The notes under the pieces: model-generated | Told to the model about the DNA's origin: nothing | What the model saw: only the letters and a program-made list of their open reading frames with translations | The model's database searches: none | From: Nocardioides rubriscoriae | Lineage (GTDB): Bacteria; Actinomycetota; Actinomycetes; Propionibacteriales; Nocardioidaceae | DNA length: 64,000 nt | Assembly: GCF_008087085.1 (NCBI RefSeq) | Contig: NZ_VIYJ01000001.1 | Location: 310,001 to 374,000, forward strand | Direction: 5' to 3' | Position numbers and translations under genes: made by a program | Part shown: in pieces, positions 26,939 to 33,664 of the stretch | Position numbering within the stretch: the stretch's first letter is position 1 | How the letters are laid out: each line of letters begins with the position of its first letter

Positions 26939-27358
26939 TCAGCGCTTGACGCGGAACTGGCGGTTGCCGCTCTTGGAGTCGTCGAAGATCGAGCCGTTCT
27001 TGCCCGTGAAGGTGGCGGTCACGTTGTACTTGCCCGGCTTGAACTTGCGGGTGATGGTGACGCGACCGGTCGAGCCCAGGGTGCGGGTCGCGAACGAGAC
27101 GCCGCCGCCGACGCGCTTGAAGCGGAAGGTCACGGTACCGACGGGACGGGCGGTGGTGCCGACTGCGCGGACCGTGGCCTTGAACGTGCGGCGCGCGGGG
27201 CCATTGCCCGTCGGGCTGACGGTCAGGCCCGTCTTGGTCTCGAAGCAGGCGGGGTACTGCGGGTTGCCGCAGGCGGCCTGGGCCGGCGAGCCAGTGGCGG
27301 CGACGAGGCCGGCAGTGAGGAGGAACGCGGCCAGCAGGCCTGCGAAAAGCTTCTTCAT
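26939..27358 (-). CDS. Small secreted beta-rich protein, paralogue of 43241-43690
   Basis: The 139-residue protein has a clear signal peptide cleaved near SPAQA-ACG. The mature part of about 110 residues starts CGNPQYPACFE and is otherwise Thr/Val/Arg-rich, with alternating hydrophobic strands (GTTARPVGTVTFRF, GRVTITRKF, GKYNVTATFTG) as in an Ig-like sandwich. The two early cysteines could form a disulfide. A related gene with the same NPQYPAC, GTTARPVGTVT, GKYNV and SGNR blocks lies at 43.2 kb. Function is unknown. It has its own terminator. Confidence 0.72.
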   Translation of the reverse strand: MKKLFAGLLAAFLLTAGLVAATGSPAQAACGNPQYPACFETKTGLTVSPTGNGPARRTFKATVRAVGTTARPVGTVTFRFKRVGGGVSFATRTLGSTGRVTITRKFKPGKYNVTATFTGKNGSIFDDSKSGNRQFRVKR

Positions 27359-27502
27359 GTGGATAAATCTCCCTGACGCGGTGCTCGGGTGGACGTGTCC
27401 GCGCAGTCAATCACACAAATCGCGGACTCCGTGACTCGTTGAGCGCAAGAGGCATCGGCCCTGTGTTAACAGTGTGTGTCGGTGTCACCCGTGCGGGTGA
27501 AC

Positions 27503-27976
27503 TTACGTTGCGGTGCACGCCTGGCACTGCCCGAACACGGTGAGATGCCCGGTGTCGACGACGAATCCGTGGTCGGAGCGCAGCCGGTCGGTGAGCGCCG
27601 AGGCCACCTCGACGTCGACCGAGACGACCTCGCCGCAGGTGCGGCACTTGAGGTGGAAGTGCTCGTGACCCGCCACCGAGTGGTAGGTCGGGGCCCGGTC
27701 GGACAGGTGCGCGTGGCGCACGAGGCCGAGGTCCTCGAGCACCTCGAGGGTGCGGTAGACCGTGGAGGCGTTGACCGAGGAGACCTGGGTCTTGACGTGG
27801 GCCAGGACCTCCTCGGGGGTGGCATGGCCCAGCTCGTCGATCGCGCCCAGGATCAGCTCGCGCTGGGGCGTCAGGCGGTAGCCCTTTGCGCGCAGCTCGG
27901 CGCGCCAGTCGGTGTCAGGCGTCGTCTCGGGGTGGCCGTGGCCGTGGCCGACGGGCTCCTCAGGCACATCAGACAC
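27503..27976 (-). CDS. Fur-family metal-responsive repressor
   Basis: The 157-residue protein has a His-rich N-terminal tail (GHGHGHPE), a winged helix (KGYRLTPQRELILGAIDELGHATPEEVL, ASTVYRTLEVLEDLGLV), and a C-terminal domain with HEHFHLKCRTCGEVVSVD and CQAC, the CXXC pair of the structural zinc site. The HEHFH block is the Fur/Zur sensing region. Zur or Fur cannot be told apart securely; the His-rich tail mildly favours zinc. GTG 27976 and GTG 27967 are both possible; a TAGCGT hexamer lies 7 bp before the latter. It follows the nitrobindin gene by 1 bp. Confidence 0.85.
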   Translation of the reverse strand: MSDVPEEPVGHGHGHPETTPDTDWRAELRAKGYRLTPQRELILGAIDELGHATPEEVLAHVKTQVSSVNASTVYRTLEVLEDLGLVRHAHLSDRAPTYHSVAGHEHFHLKCRTCGEVVSVDVEVASALTDRLRSDHGFVVDTGHLTVFGQCQACTAT

Positions 27977-27977
27977 G

Positions 27978-28469
27978 CTAGACACGTTGCAGCCGGGCCC
28001 ACAGGTGCGGTTGCAGCTCCTGGCCCATGGCCTCCATGTCGTAGGCGTAGAGCAGGTCGCCCTCGACGTTGCCGTAGAGGCGGTGCCCCGCCGTGACCTC
28101 CTTGGCGGTCTCGGTGAAGCCGACCCCTGCGGTGTGGAGCTCCATCTTGCCGGCCGCGGCCACGCCGTACCAGATCTCGCTGAAGCCGGTGTTGTGCGAC
28201 AGCACCAGCTCGAGCTTGCCCTCGGGCAGGCAGCGCAGGAAGCCCGTCTCTTGGGCGGCCTCGCGGACCTTGTTGCCCTCGGCGTCGAGGACCCAGGAGC
28301 GCGAGAAGTAGTGGAAGAACGGGCGACCGTCCTGCTGGAAGACCAGCTCCTGGCCGAACTCGTAGGGCTCGATCGTCGGGTAGTCGCCGTGGCCATTGCC
28401 CCGCCAGGTGCCCAGCAGCCACACCACCGGGCCGCACTGGGGGTGGAGGTTGTCGGGGATGTTGAACAT
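27978..28469 (-). CDS. Nitrobindin-like heme protein (FABP/DUF1794 family)
   Basis: The 163-residue beta-barrel protein carries the nitrobindin signature GTWRGNGHGDYPTI near residue 20. It also has SHNTGFSEIWYG and the AEGDLLYAYDMEAMGQ-type C-terminal region. It resembles Mycobacterium Rv2717c. Ferric-heme nitrobindins isomerise peroxynitrite to nitrate. The gene runs straight into the Fur-family regulator, so the two are likely one transcript linking metal or heme sensing with nitrosative defence (inference). Confidence 0.87.
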   Translation of the reverse strand: MFNIPDNLHPQCGPVVWLLGTWRGNGHGDYPTIEPYEFGQELVFQQDGRPFFHYFSRSWVLDAEGNKVREAAQETGFLRCLPEGKLELVLSHNTGFSEIWYGVAAAGKMELHTAGVGFTETAKEVTAGHRLYGNVEGDLLYAYDMEAMGQELQPHLWARLQRV

Positions 28470-28523
28470 GGGTGTGGAGTCTAGGGCTGGTCGTGGGGGT
28501 CGGTGGGGTGGGCTGCGGTCGAG

Positions 28524-28665
28524 TGGTCTCGAGACGGCCGCGAGCGGCCTCCTCGACCAGCGTGGGTCCAGTCTCGTGGTCTCGAGACGGCCGCGAGCGG
28601 CCTCCTCGACCAGCGTAGGTCCAGTCTCGTGGTCTCGAGACGGCCGCGGGCGGCCTCCTCGTCCA
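28524..28665 (-). repeat. Tandem array of three REP-like palindromes, 53-bp period
   Basis: Three 36-bp copies (28524-28559, 28577-28612, 28630-28665) repeat every 53 bp, including 17-bp near-identical spacers. Each has the hairpin GGCCGC with a 2-base loop and GCGGCC, flanked on the minus strand by GGTCGAGGAG and GTCTCGAGACC. The third has GGACGAGGAG instead. They fill the gap between the DUF849 and nitrobindin genes. Confidence 0.88.
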
Positions 28666-28678
28666 CCGTGGGGGTGGG

Positions 28679-29569
28679 TCAGGGGCGGGGGCGAGTACCG
28701 AGGAGGGTGCGGGCCTCGGTGGTGGTCATCGGGCGGCGTTGGGCCAGGGCGCCCATGGCGACGGCGCGCTCGACGAGCTGGCGGTTGTTGTCGACCGGGA
28801 CGCCGCGGGCCAGGGTGAGGACGTCCTCCATGCCGACGCGCAGGTGGCCGCCCTTGCTGAGCGCGGCGAGGCCGACGGCGAGGGTGGTGCGGCCGATGCC
28901 GGTGGCGCCCCAGGAGGTGACCTCGGGCGGCAGGGCCGCGACGCCGGCCACCAGGGCGTCGGCGGTGCCGGGCATGCCGCCCGGCACGCCCATCACGAAG
29001 TCGCAGTGGACCTTGCCGCCGTAGGGCAGGCCGTAGGTCTTGAGCAGGCGGGTCAGGGCGGCGACGTGGCCGAGGTCGAAGAGCTCGAACTCGGGGACCA
29101 CCTGACGCTCCTGGCTGAGCTGGTAGAGGTCGCAGACGAACGGCCAGGGGTTGGAGAAGACGTCGTCGCCGAAGTTGGTGGTGCCCATGGTCAGGCTGCA
29201 GGAGTCGGGGGCGGCGTCGAGCACCTTAAGGCGCTGGTCGAGGGGGTCGTGCACCGAGCCGCCGGTCGACAGCTGGACGACGAGGTCGGTCTCGGCGTGC
29301 AGGGCGGCGACGGTGTCGGCCAGGCGCTGGGCGTCGAGGCTGGGGCGGTGGTCGTCGTCGCGGATGTGCACGTGCACCATCGCGGCGCCGGCAGCCTCGC
29401 ACTCCTGGGCGGCGGTGACGAGCTCGGCCAGCGTCGTGGGCAGCTGGGGGCAGTCGGCCTTGGTCGTCTCGGCCCCGGTGGGGGCGACGGTGACGAGCAG
29501 GGCCTCGGGGGGGACGCCGGGGGTGGCGGCGTCGGTCTGGGGTTGGTGGCGGTCGGACATGACCGTCAT
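28679..29569 (-). CDS. Beta-keto acid cleavage enzyme (BKACE, DUF849)
   Basis: The 296-residue TIM-barrel protein has the family features: VTVAPTGAETTKADCPQLP near the N terminus, GAAMVHVHIRDDDHRPSLD with zinc-binding HVH, QLSTGG, GTTNFGDDVFSNPWPF and EFELFDLGHV, and a late GIGRTTLAVGLAALSKGGHLRVGMED. BKACE enzymes condense a beta-keto acid with acetyl-CoA to give acetoacetate and a CoA ester. The natural substrate is unknown. ATG 29569 overlaps the preceding gene's stop by 4 bp; ATG 29560 is the alternative. Confidence 0.87.
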   Translation of the reverse strand: MTVMSDRHQPQTDAATPGVPPEALLVTVAPTGAETTKADCPQLPTTLAELVTAAQECEAAGAAMVHVHIRDDDHRPSLDAQRLADTVAALHAETDLVVQLSTGGSVHDPLDQRLKVLDAAPDSCSLTMGTTNFGDDVFSNPWPFVCDLYQLSQERQVVPEFELFDLGHVAALTRLLKTYGLPYGGKVHCDFVMGVPGGMPGTADALVAGVAALPPEVTSWGATGIGRTTLAVGLAALSKGGHLRVGMEDVLTLARGVPVDNNRQLVERAVAMGALAQRRPMTTTEARTLLGTRPRP

Positions 29570-30324
29570 CGTGCCAGCGCGTCGCCCACCGTCGTGCGCA
29601 GCACCTGGCCGGCCTGCGCAAGCCGGTCCTTGGCCGACCCGCCGGTCGCGTCGAGGTAGGGCTGGCCGACCTCGACGTAGACGGCGTCGGCGCCCTTGGT
29701 GACGGTGCGGACGACGTCGGTGACGGTGTCGAGGGTGACCGGCAGCGGCTTGTCGAGCACCAGCGGCGAGAGCACCACGACCTGCGAGGTCGGGAAGCGC
29801 ATGCGCACCTGCTCGAGGAACGTGGTGATCGCGCGGGTCAGGACCGTGCGCTCGATGCCGTCGTCGTGGGCGCCGGCGCTGATCAGCACGACGTCGGGGT
29901 CGGGCTGCTCGGCGGACACGAGCCGCAGCATCGCCGGCAGGTTGGGGCACGACGGCAGCCCGCACTCGTCGGGCGTGGCGTCGGCGACGTAGCCGACCAT
30001 CGGGCGCGAGCGGTTGGTGACCTCGGTGCCGTCGGTGCCGCCGAGCTCGCCGATCCAGCGTCCGGCCGACCGGGCGCCGCGCACGCTCTCGTCGCCGAGG
30101 ACCAGCACGTCGAGCGGACCGCGAGGGTCGATGATCGGGTCGTCGGTCGGGTCGTCGGACCCGGCCGAGGGCGAGCTGTCGGCCGACGGGTCGGCCGAGG
30201 TCGGGGCCGCCGGGGGCGAGGCGGGCGGGTCACGCTGGACCAGCCAGCCGGCGAAACCGATCACCGCGACCGCCAACACCACCAGAAGCAGGTCGGCTAT
30301 GCGTCGTCCAGGACCCGGTTCCAT
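29566..30324 (-). CDS. Membrane-anchored SGNH-like protein with degraded catalytic motifs
   Basis: The 252-residue protein has one N-terminal membrane helix (residues about 10-28), a Pro/Ser/Asp-rich spacer to about residue 68, then an SGNH-hydrolase-like domain. Block I reads LVLGDES instead of GDS, block III reads ISAGAHDDG instead of GxND, and I see no DxxH near the C terminus. It is therefore probably not a normal esterase and may bind rather than cleave. It lies between an intact SGNH lipoprotein gene (33 bp upstream) and the BKACE gene. Confidence 0.68.
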   Translation of the reverse strand: MEPGPGRRIADLLLVVLAVAVIGFAGWLVQRDPPASPPAAPTSADPSADSSPSAGSDDPTDDPIIDPRGPLDVLVLGDESVRGARSAGRWIGELGGTDGTEVTNRSRPMVGYVADATPDECGLPSCPNLPAMLRLVSAEQPDPDVVLISAGAHDDGIERTVLTRAITTFLEQVRMRFPTSQVVVLSPLVLDKPLPVTLDTVTDVVRTVTKGADAVYVEVGQPYLDATGGSAKDRLAQAGQVLRTTVGDALAR

Positions 30325-30357
30325 GGCGGGATCATGGCACGGCGTCGCGCCGTGGCC

Positions 30358-31053
30358 TCAGTCGAGGACCAGGCCGTCGAGCACCCGGGCGGCGATCGCC
30401 GCGTGGCCGGCGTCGTTGGGGTGGAAGTCGTCGCGGGTGCCGAGGTAGGTCTCCTGGCCCGCCGGGCCGCGCAGCCCGGGGCGCGCGAAGAGGTCGCCCA
30501 GGCTGATCACGAGGTCGTCGGCGCAGAGACGGCGCAGCACGTCGAGGTAGGGACGGGTGGGGCGCTGGGCGTTCCACGGCCCCAGGCAGACCACCTGGGC
30601 GTCGGGCGACGTCGCGGCGACCGCGTCGAGCAGGCGGGTGAAACCCGCGCGCCACTCCCGCAGGGTCGACTTGCCGACGTCGTTGGCGCCGACCTCGAGC
30701 ACCGCGACGTCGAACGGCGCCTGCCCCACGGTGTCGGTCTCGACCGCGGCCGCGACCCGAAACGCCCGGGCCCCGGAGACGCCGACCTCGACCTGGGTGA
30801 CGTCGCGGACCTTCGACAACGACGCCTCGACCAACGGGGAGAACGCGTGCTCGGGGACCGTCGTGTAGTAGCCGTCGACGATCGAGTCACCCGCCAGCAG
30901 CACCCGCAGCGGGGGCAGGGACGGAGCCACGCTTCGGGCCGGCGGCTCCTGGGCGGTAGTTGCCTGGCAGCCGGTCAGCAGGGTCGTGACGGCCAAGAGG
31001 GTCAGGACCAGCGCCGTCGCCGCAGCCGACACGGAGGCAGGTGGCCGGCGCAC
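30358..31053 (-). CDS. SGNH/GDSL hydrolase lipoprotein
   Basis: The 231-residue protein has a lipoprotein signal with lipobox LLTGC near residue 28, then a complete SGNH domain: block I LLAGDSIVDGYY, block III LEVGANDVG, and block V DDFHPNDAGHAA with the catalytic Asp and His. It would be an extracellular esterase, perhaps a deacetylase of surface glycan (inference). GTG 31053 is chosen because a TACCCT hexamer ends 6 bp upstream, predicting a leaderless transcript. The frame upstream of 31053 runs into a relic of dtd on the other strand. Confidence 0.82.
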   Translation of the reverse strand: MRRPPASVSAAATALVLTLLAVTTLLTGCQATTAQEPPARSVAPSLPPLRVLLAGDSIVDGYYTTVPEHAFSPLVEASLSKVRDVTQVEVGVSGARAFRVAAAVETDTVGQAPFDVAVLEVGANDVGKSTLREWRAGFTRLLDAVAATSPDAQVVCLGPWNAQRPTRPYLDVLRRLCADDLVISLGDLFARPGLRGPAGQETYLGTRDDFHPNDAGHAAIAARVLDGLVLD

Positions 31054-31059
31054 GGCGCC

Positions 31060-31065
31060 AGGGTA
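31060..31065 (-). promoter_or_regulatory. -10 hexamer TACCCT for a leaderless SGNH lipoprotein start
   Basis: On the minus strand TACCCT is followed by six bases and GTG 31053. It lies inside the duplicated segment, so a decayed version of the same site is present near 32783. Confidence 0.5.
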
Positions 31066-31096
31066 ACCAGGGCCGGCCTGGTGCGAGACTTCCCCG

Positions 31097-31168
31097 GTGC
31101 GAGCGGTGGTGCGTGCAGCGGTCACGTTGGCGTCGGTGGTCGTCGACGGTGCCGTCGTCGGGGCGATC
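31097..31168 (+). pseudogene. dtd: Truncated 5' relic of dtd
   Basis: From GTG 31097 the relic encodes VRAVV, a two-residue change, then [15 protein letters not shown] before all similarity to D-aminoacyl-tRNA deacylase stops. The intact gene at 32820 encodes the same segment as [17 protein letters not shown] and continues to full length. The relic is not translated into anything recognisable beyond this point. Confidence 0.85.
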
Positions 31169-32768
31169 AACGTCGTGAGATGCCGGTCTACCGGCGCCTA
31201 TGCCCGACCCTGGGTCATGTTGCGCCGATGACCGTTCCCCCTCAACGCCCCCCGACCAGGTAACCCTGCTAGCCCCTGGCGACCTCATCCCGATGAGAAC
31301 TTATACGGCTAACGGGTCCTGGTTGTGCACTGCGATCCACCAGCCCCCGCTCACTCGACATCGGCAACACGCCACTCGACGGGCCATCCAATGATGGCGC
31401 CGGCGTGCCGACCGCCTGCTGGTGATAGACGGGCATGGTGAACTGAGTTGAGCAAGTACGCTGACTAGCCCACAAAGCTTCGGCGGTACATCACGCAATC
31501 CATCTCAAGCATGTCGGGGAAGTTCCCTGCATTGTTGGGGAACAGAGCGCTCAAGGCAAAGCCCCGAGCGGTGTAGTCAGCCAGCGCTTCGTCGTAGCGC
31601 GGCGAACCATCGTATAACTTGTGAATTGCGAGCTCGCTCTGCAGCCCTACGATTTCCTCTAGCCACTTTCCAGCACCGATGACCACCTCACGGTCATGGC
31701 CTTGGGTGTCCATCTTCAGGTATGCGCGCGTGAAGCCGACCTCGTTTTTGTACTTCGCGAACAGGCTCGCAGCAGTATCAAGTCGCACCTGGATGGTCCT
31801 AGAGACGCGGTTTTTTTGGACGGTGGCCGCAACCTGATCTGCGCTCGGCGCGTGAAGCGAACTAAATTCGTCCCGCTCCATAACGTTGAACGTCGAAAGT
31901 CCAGCAGCTTCGCTGAGCGCCACTTCTTCGACATACCAGAAAGGGTCCGCTGCTGCTTGTTCCCGAAGGAAGGACGCGAGCTTTGGAATCGGCTCGCAGG
32001 ACACGATGACACCCTTGTAGCCGGCACGCCGACGGAGCATCTGAGCGTATTGACCGGCGTTGGCACCAACGTCAAGGACGAAGTCGACTTGGAATTCCCT
32101 TAAGAACTTGCTCAGAAATTCTTGTTCGTAGAGCACGGAAACCTGGTCGGGCCGGACTACGCGAGCACCGATGACTGTTTCCAAGAAGTCTGCGGCGCGC
32201 CGCTTGAATGTGGGCATGGCAGGCACACTAGGCCACTGACGCCAATACCCCGGACCGTGGACCGATCGAAACCTTCACGAAGGCCAGATGAGGCGGTTTG
32301 GACCACGTCATATTGACTAGTTCTGAGGTTCAGAGAGTCGACCCGCGATTTTTCGCATCGAGATCGGGCCATCTTGGGCGCGTGGACTCTGGGAGCAAGT
32401 CCTCTCCGACGGCACTGGGTCGTCCAGGGCCTCCGCGGAGCGGAGTCACCATCACCGCGACAGGTGGAGCAGCATCGCCGCTCACACATTTCACCTAGGG
32501 CGTTCAACTGCGGACGCTCAGGTCGCGACCCCTGCTCCAGCGCGTCCGCGCGACCGGCGAGGTGTAGCCTCGGCGACCAGAACAGCGGCGCGTCTTAGAG
32601 GACCGTCACCGACGTGGCTGGGCCGCTAGGAAACGACGAACAACGTTCAGCGTCGCCGTCATTGCCCGGATCTCTCACTGTGCCCGTATCGGTGCCGGCC
32701 GCCCCCGCTGCTGCTTCGACGTGTGTGCTGCGGCCGTCTGCGCAGACCGCCTAACTGCAACCAGGAGT
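31169..32768. mobile_element. 1.6-kb inserted segment between the two dtd 5' copies
   Basis: This segment separates the SGNH gene from intact dtd and is bounded by the imperfect direct repeat. It is visibly less GC-rich than its flanks (31501-31560 is 53% by hand count; 34081-34140 is 72%). It carries one gene, an FkbM methyltransferase on the minus strand, and about 290 and 540 bp of sequence on either side with no supportable gene. No transposase, inverted terminal repeat or tRNA is visible, so the mechanism of arrival is unknown. Confidence 0.65.
31465..32226 (-). CDS. FkbM-family methyltransferase
   Basis: The 253-residue SAM-dependent methyltransferase has the SAM-binding block FVLDVGANAGQYAQMLRR followed by VIVSCEPIPKLASFL. 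YLKMDTQGHDREVVIGAG and ELAIHKLYDGSPRYDEAL are hallmarks of the FkbM family, which O-methylates sugars in glycans and antibiotics. ATG 32226 or ATG 32217 starts it. Its base composition is much lower in GC than surrounding genes. It sits alone in the inserted segment. Its substrate might be the glycan made by the 12-26 kb locus, which is inference. Confidence 0.85.
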   Translation of the reverse strand: MPAMPTFKRRAADFLETVIGARVVRPDQVSVLYEQEFLSKFLREFQVDFVLDVGANAGQYAQMLRRRAGYKGVIVSCEPIPKLASFLREQAAADPFWYVEEVALSEAAGLSTFNVMERDEFSSLHAPSADQVAATVQKNRVSRTIQVRLDTAASLFAKYKNEVGFTRAYLKMDTQGHDREVVIGAGKWLEEIVGLQSELAIHKLYDGSPRYDEALADYTARGFALSALFPNNAGNFPDMLEMDCVMYRRSFVG

Positions 32769-32888
32769 CGGCGCACCGCGTCACGGTGACTAGGGCAGGT
32801 CTGATGCGAGACTTCCCTGGTGCGAGCGGTGGTGCAGCGGGTCACGTCGGCGTCGGTGGTCGTCGACGGCGCCGTGGTCGGGGCAATC
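32769..32888 (+). repeat. Right copy of the 120-bp duplication
   Basis: This segment aligns with 31046-31168 and contains the promoter region and first codons of intact dtd. Similarity on the left begins at the position equivalent to the SGNH start codon, so the break lies at the edge of that gene. Confidence 0.88.
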
Positions 32889-33245
32889 GAGGAGCCCGGG
32901 CTGCTGGTCTACCTCGGCGTGACCCACGGTGACGGCGACGCCGAGATCACCTGGATGGCCCGCAAGGTCTGGGACCTGCGGATCCTGGCCGACGAGCAGT
33001 CGGCCTCCGATGTGGGGGCGCCGGTGCTCGTGGTCAGCCAGTTCACGCTCTACGGCGACGCCCGCAAGGGGCGGCGCCCGACCTGGGTCGCCGCGGCCCC
33101 GGCGGCGGTCAGCGAGCCGGCGTACGACGCGGTGTGCGACGAGCTGGTACGGCTGGGGGCGCGGGTCGAGCGGGGGGTCTTCGGTGCGGACATGACGGTT
33201 ACGTCGGTCAACGACGGGCCGTTCACGGTGTGGTTGGAGCGGTAG
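32820..33245 (+). CDS. dtd: D-aminoacyl-tRNA deacylase
   Basis: The 141-residue enzyme hydrolyses D-aminoacyl-tRNAs (and Gly-tRNA-Ala) in translation quality control. It has the full family set: the N-terminal [13 protein letters not shown], the catalytic SQFTLYG at 73-79, and the cross-subunit loop SVNDGPFT near the C terminus. GTG 32820 follows GAGACT by 6 bp, consistent with a leaderless start. Length is normal. A truncated second copy of its 5' end lies 1.7 kb upstream. Confidence 0.93.
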   Translation: MRAVVQRVTSASVVVDGAVVGAIEEPGLLVYLGVTHGDGDAEITWMARKVWDLRILADEQSASDVGAPVLVVSQFTLYGDARKGRRPTWVAAAPAAVSEPAYDAVCDELVRLGARVERGVFGADMTVTSVNDGPFTVWLER

Positions 33246-33292
33246 GTCGATGGGGTTGGGGTGGGGTCCCTGCAGGGGTCTCGCGGTGGGGG

Positions 33293-33462
33293 TGGTCTCG
33301 TGACGGTTGCTAGCGCAACCTCCTCGACCAACGTGGGGTCCAGTGACCGGCGTGAGCGTGGTCCCGTGACGGTTGCTAGCGCAACCTCCTCGACCAACGT
33401 GGGGTCCGGTGACCGGCGTGGGGGTGGTCTCGCGACGGTTGCTAGCGCAACCTCCTCGACCA
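33293..33462 (-). repeat. Tandem array of three REP-like palindromes, 66-bp period
   Basis: Three 38-bp copies (33293-33330, 33359-33396, 33425-33462) repeat every 66 bp with 28-bp similar spacers. On the minus strand each reads TGGTCGAGGAG, hairpin GGTTGC-GCTA-GCAACC, then GTC and a variable CGAGACC-like end. The first is identical to the copy inside the cysC fusion; the other two differ by one base each. Confidence 0.9.
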
Positions 33463-33664
33463 ACGTGGGGTGGGGTTGGGTGGGCTTGGGTCGGGTCGAC
33501 CACCCGGGGGGTTTGAGGTCTAGACCGGGATACCCGTGCCCGTAACGGGTTCGCGGACAATTCGTTTCGAATTCGAGCATGAGTGGCGGTCAGGGAGGAT
33601 CGTCCGCTCTTGACGTCCCCCCGTGTGCTGCTCGGAGCACATCTGTCGAGAGGCAGTTCCCCCC

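Larger units (their letters stand above)
31046..31168 (+). repeat. Left copy of an imperfect 120-bp duplication (SGNH-dtd intergenic plus dtd 5' end)
   Basis: The 123 bp align with 32769-32888 across the intergenic promoter region and the first about 23 codons of dtd. In the 49 bp before the coding part I count 9 mismatches by hand. The only length difference is one extra codon's worth of bases near 31112. Confidence 0.88.

Noticed and set aside
28524..28665. Regularly spaced repeats as a possible CRISPR array (also 33293-33462)
   Set aside because: Repeats are palindromic REP-like units, spacers within an array are nearly identical rather than unique, there are only three units each, and no cas gene is near.
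29866..31263. Plus-strand frame of 465 codons over the SGNH genes
   Set aside because: It is a shadow of two well-supported minus-strand genes. Its only value was a peptide shared with the dtd region, which revealed the duplication.
31200..31464. Short frames in the left part of the FkbM island
   Set aside because: None has a ribosome-binding site, a -10 at leaderless spacing or recognisable protein content.
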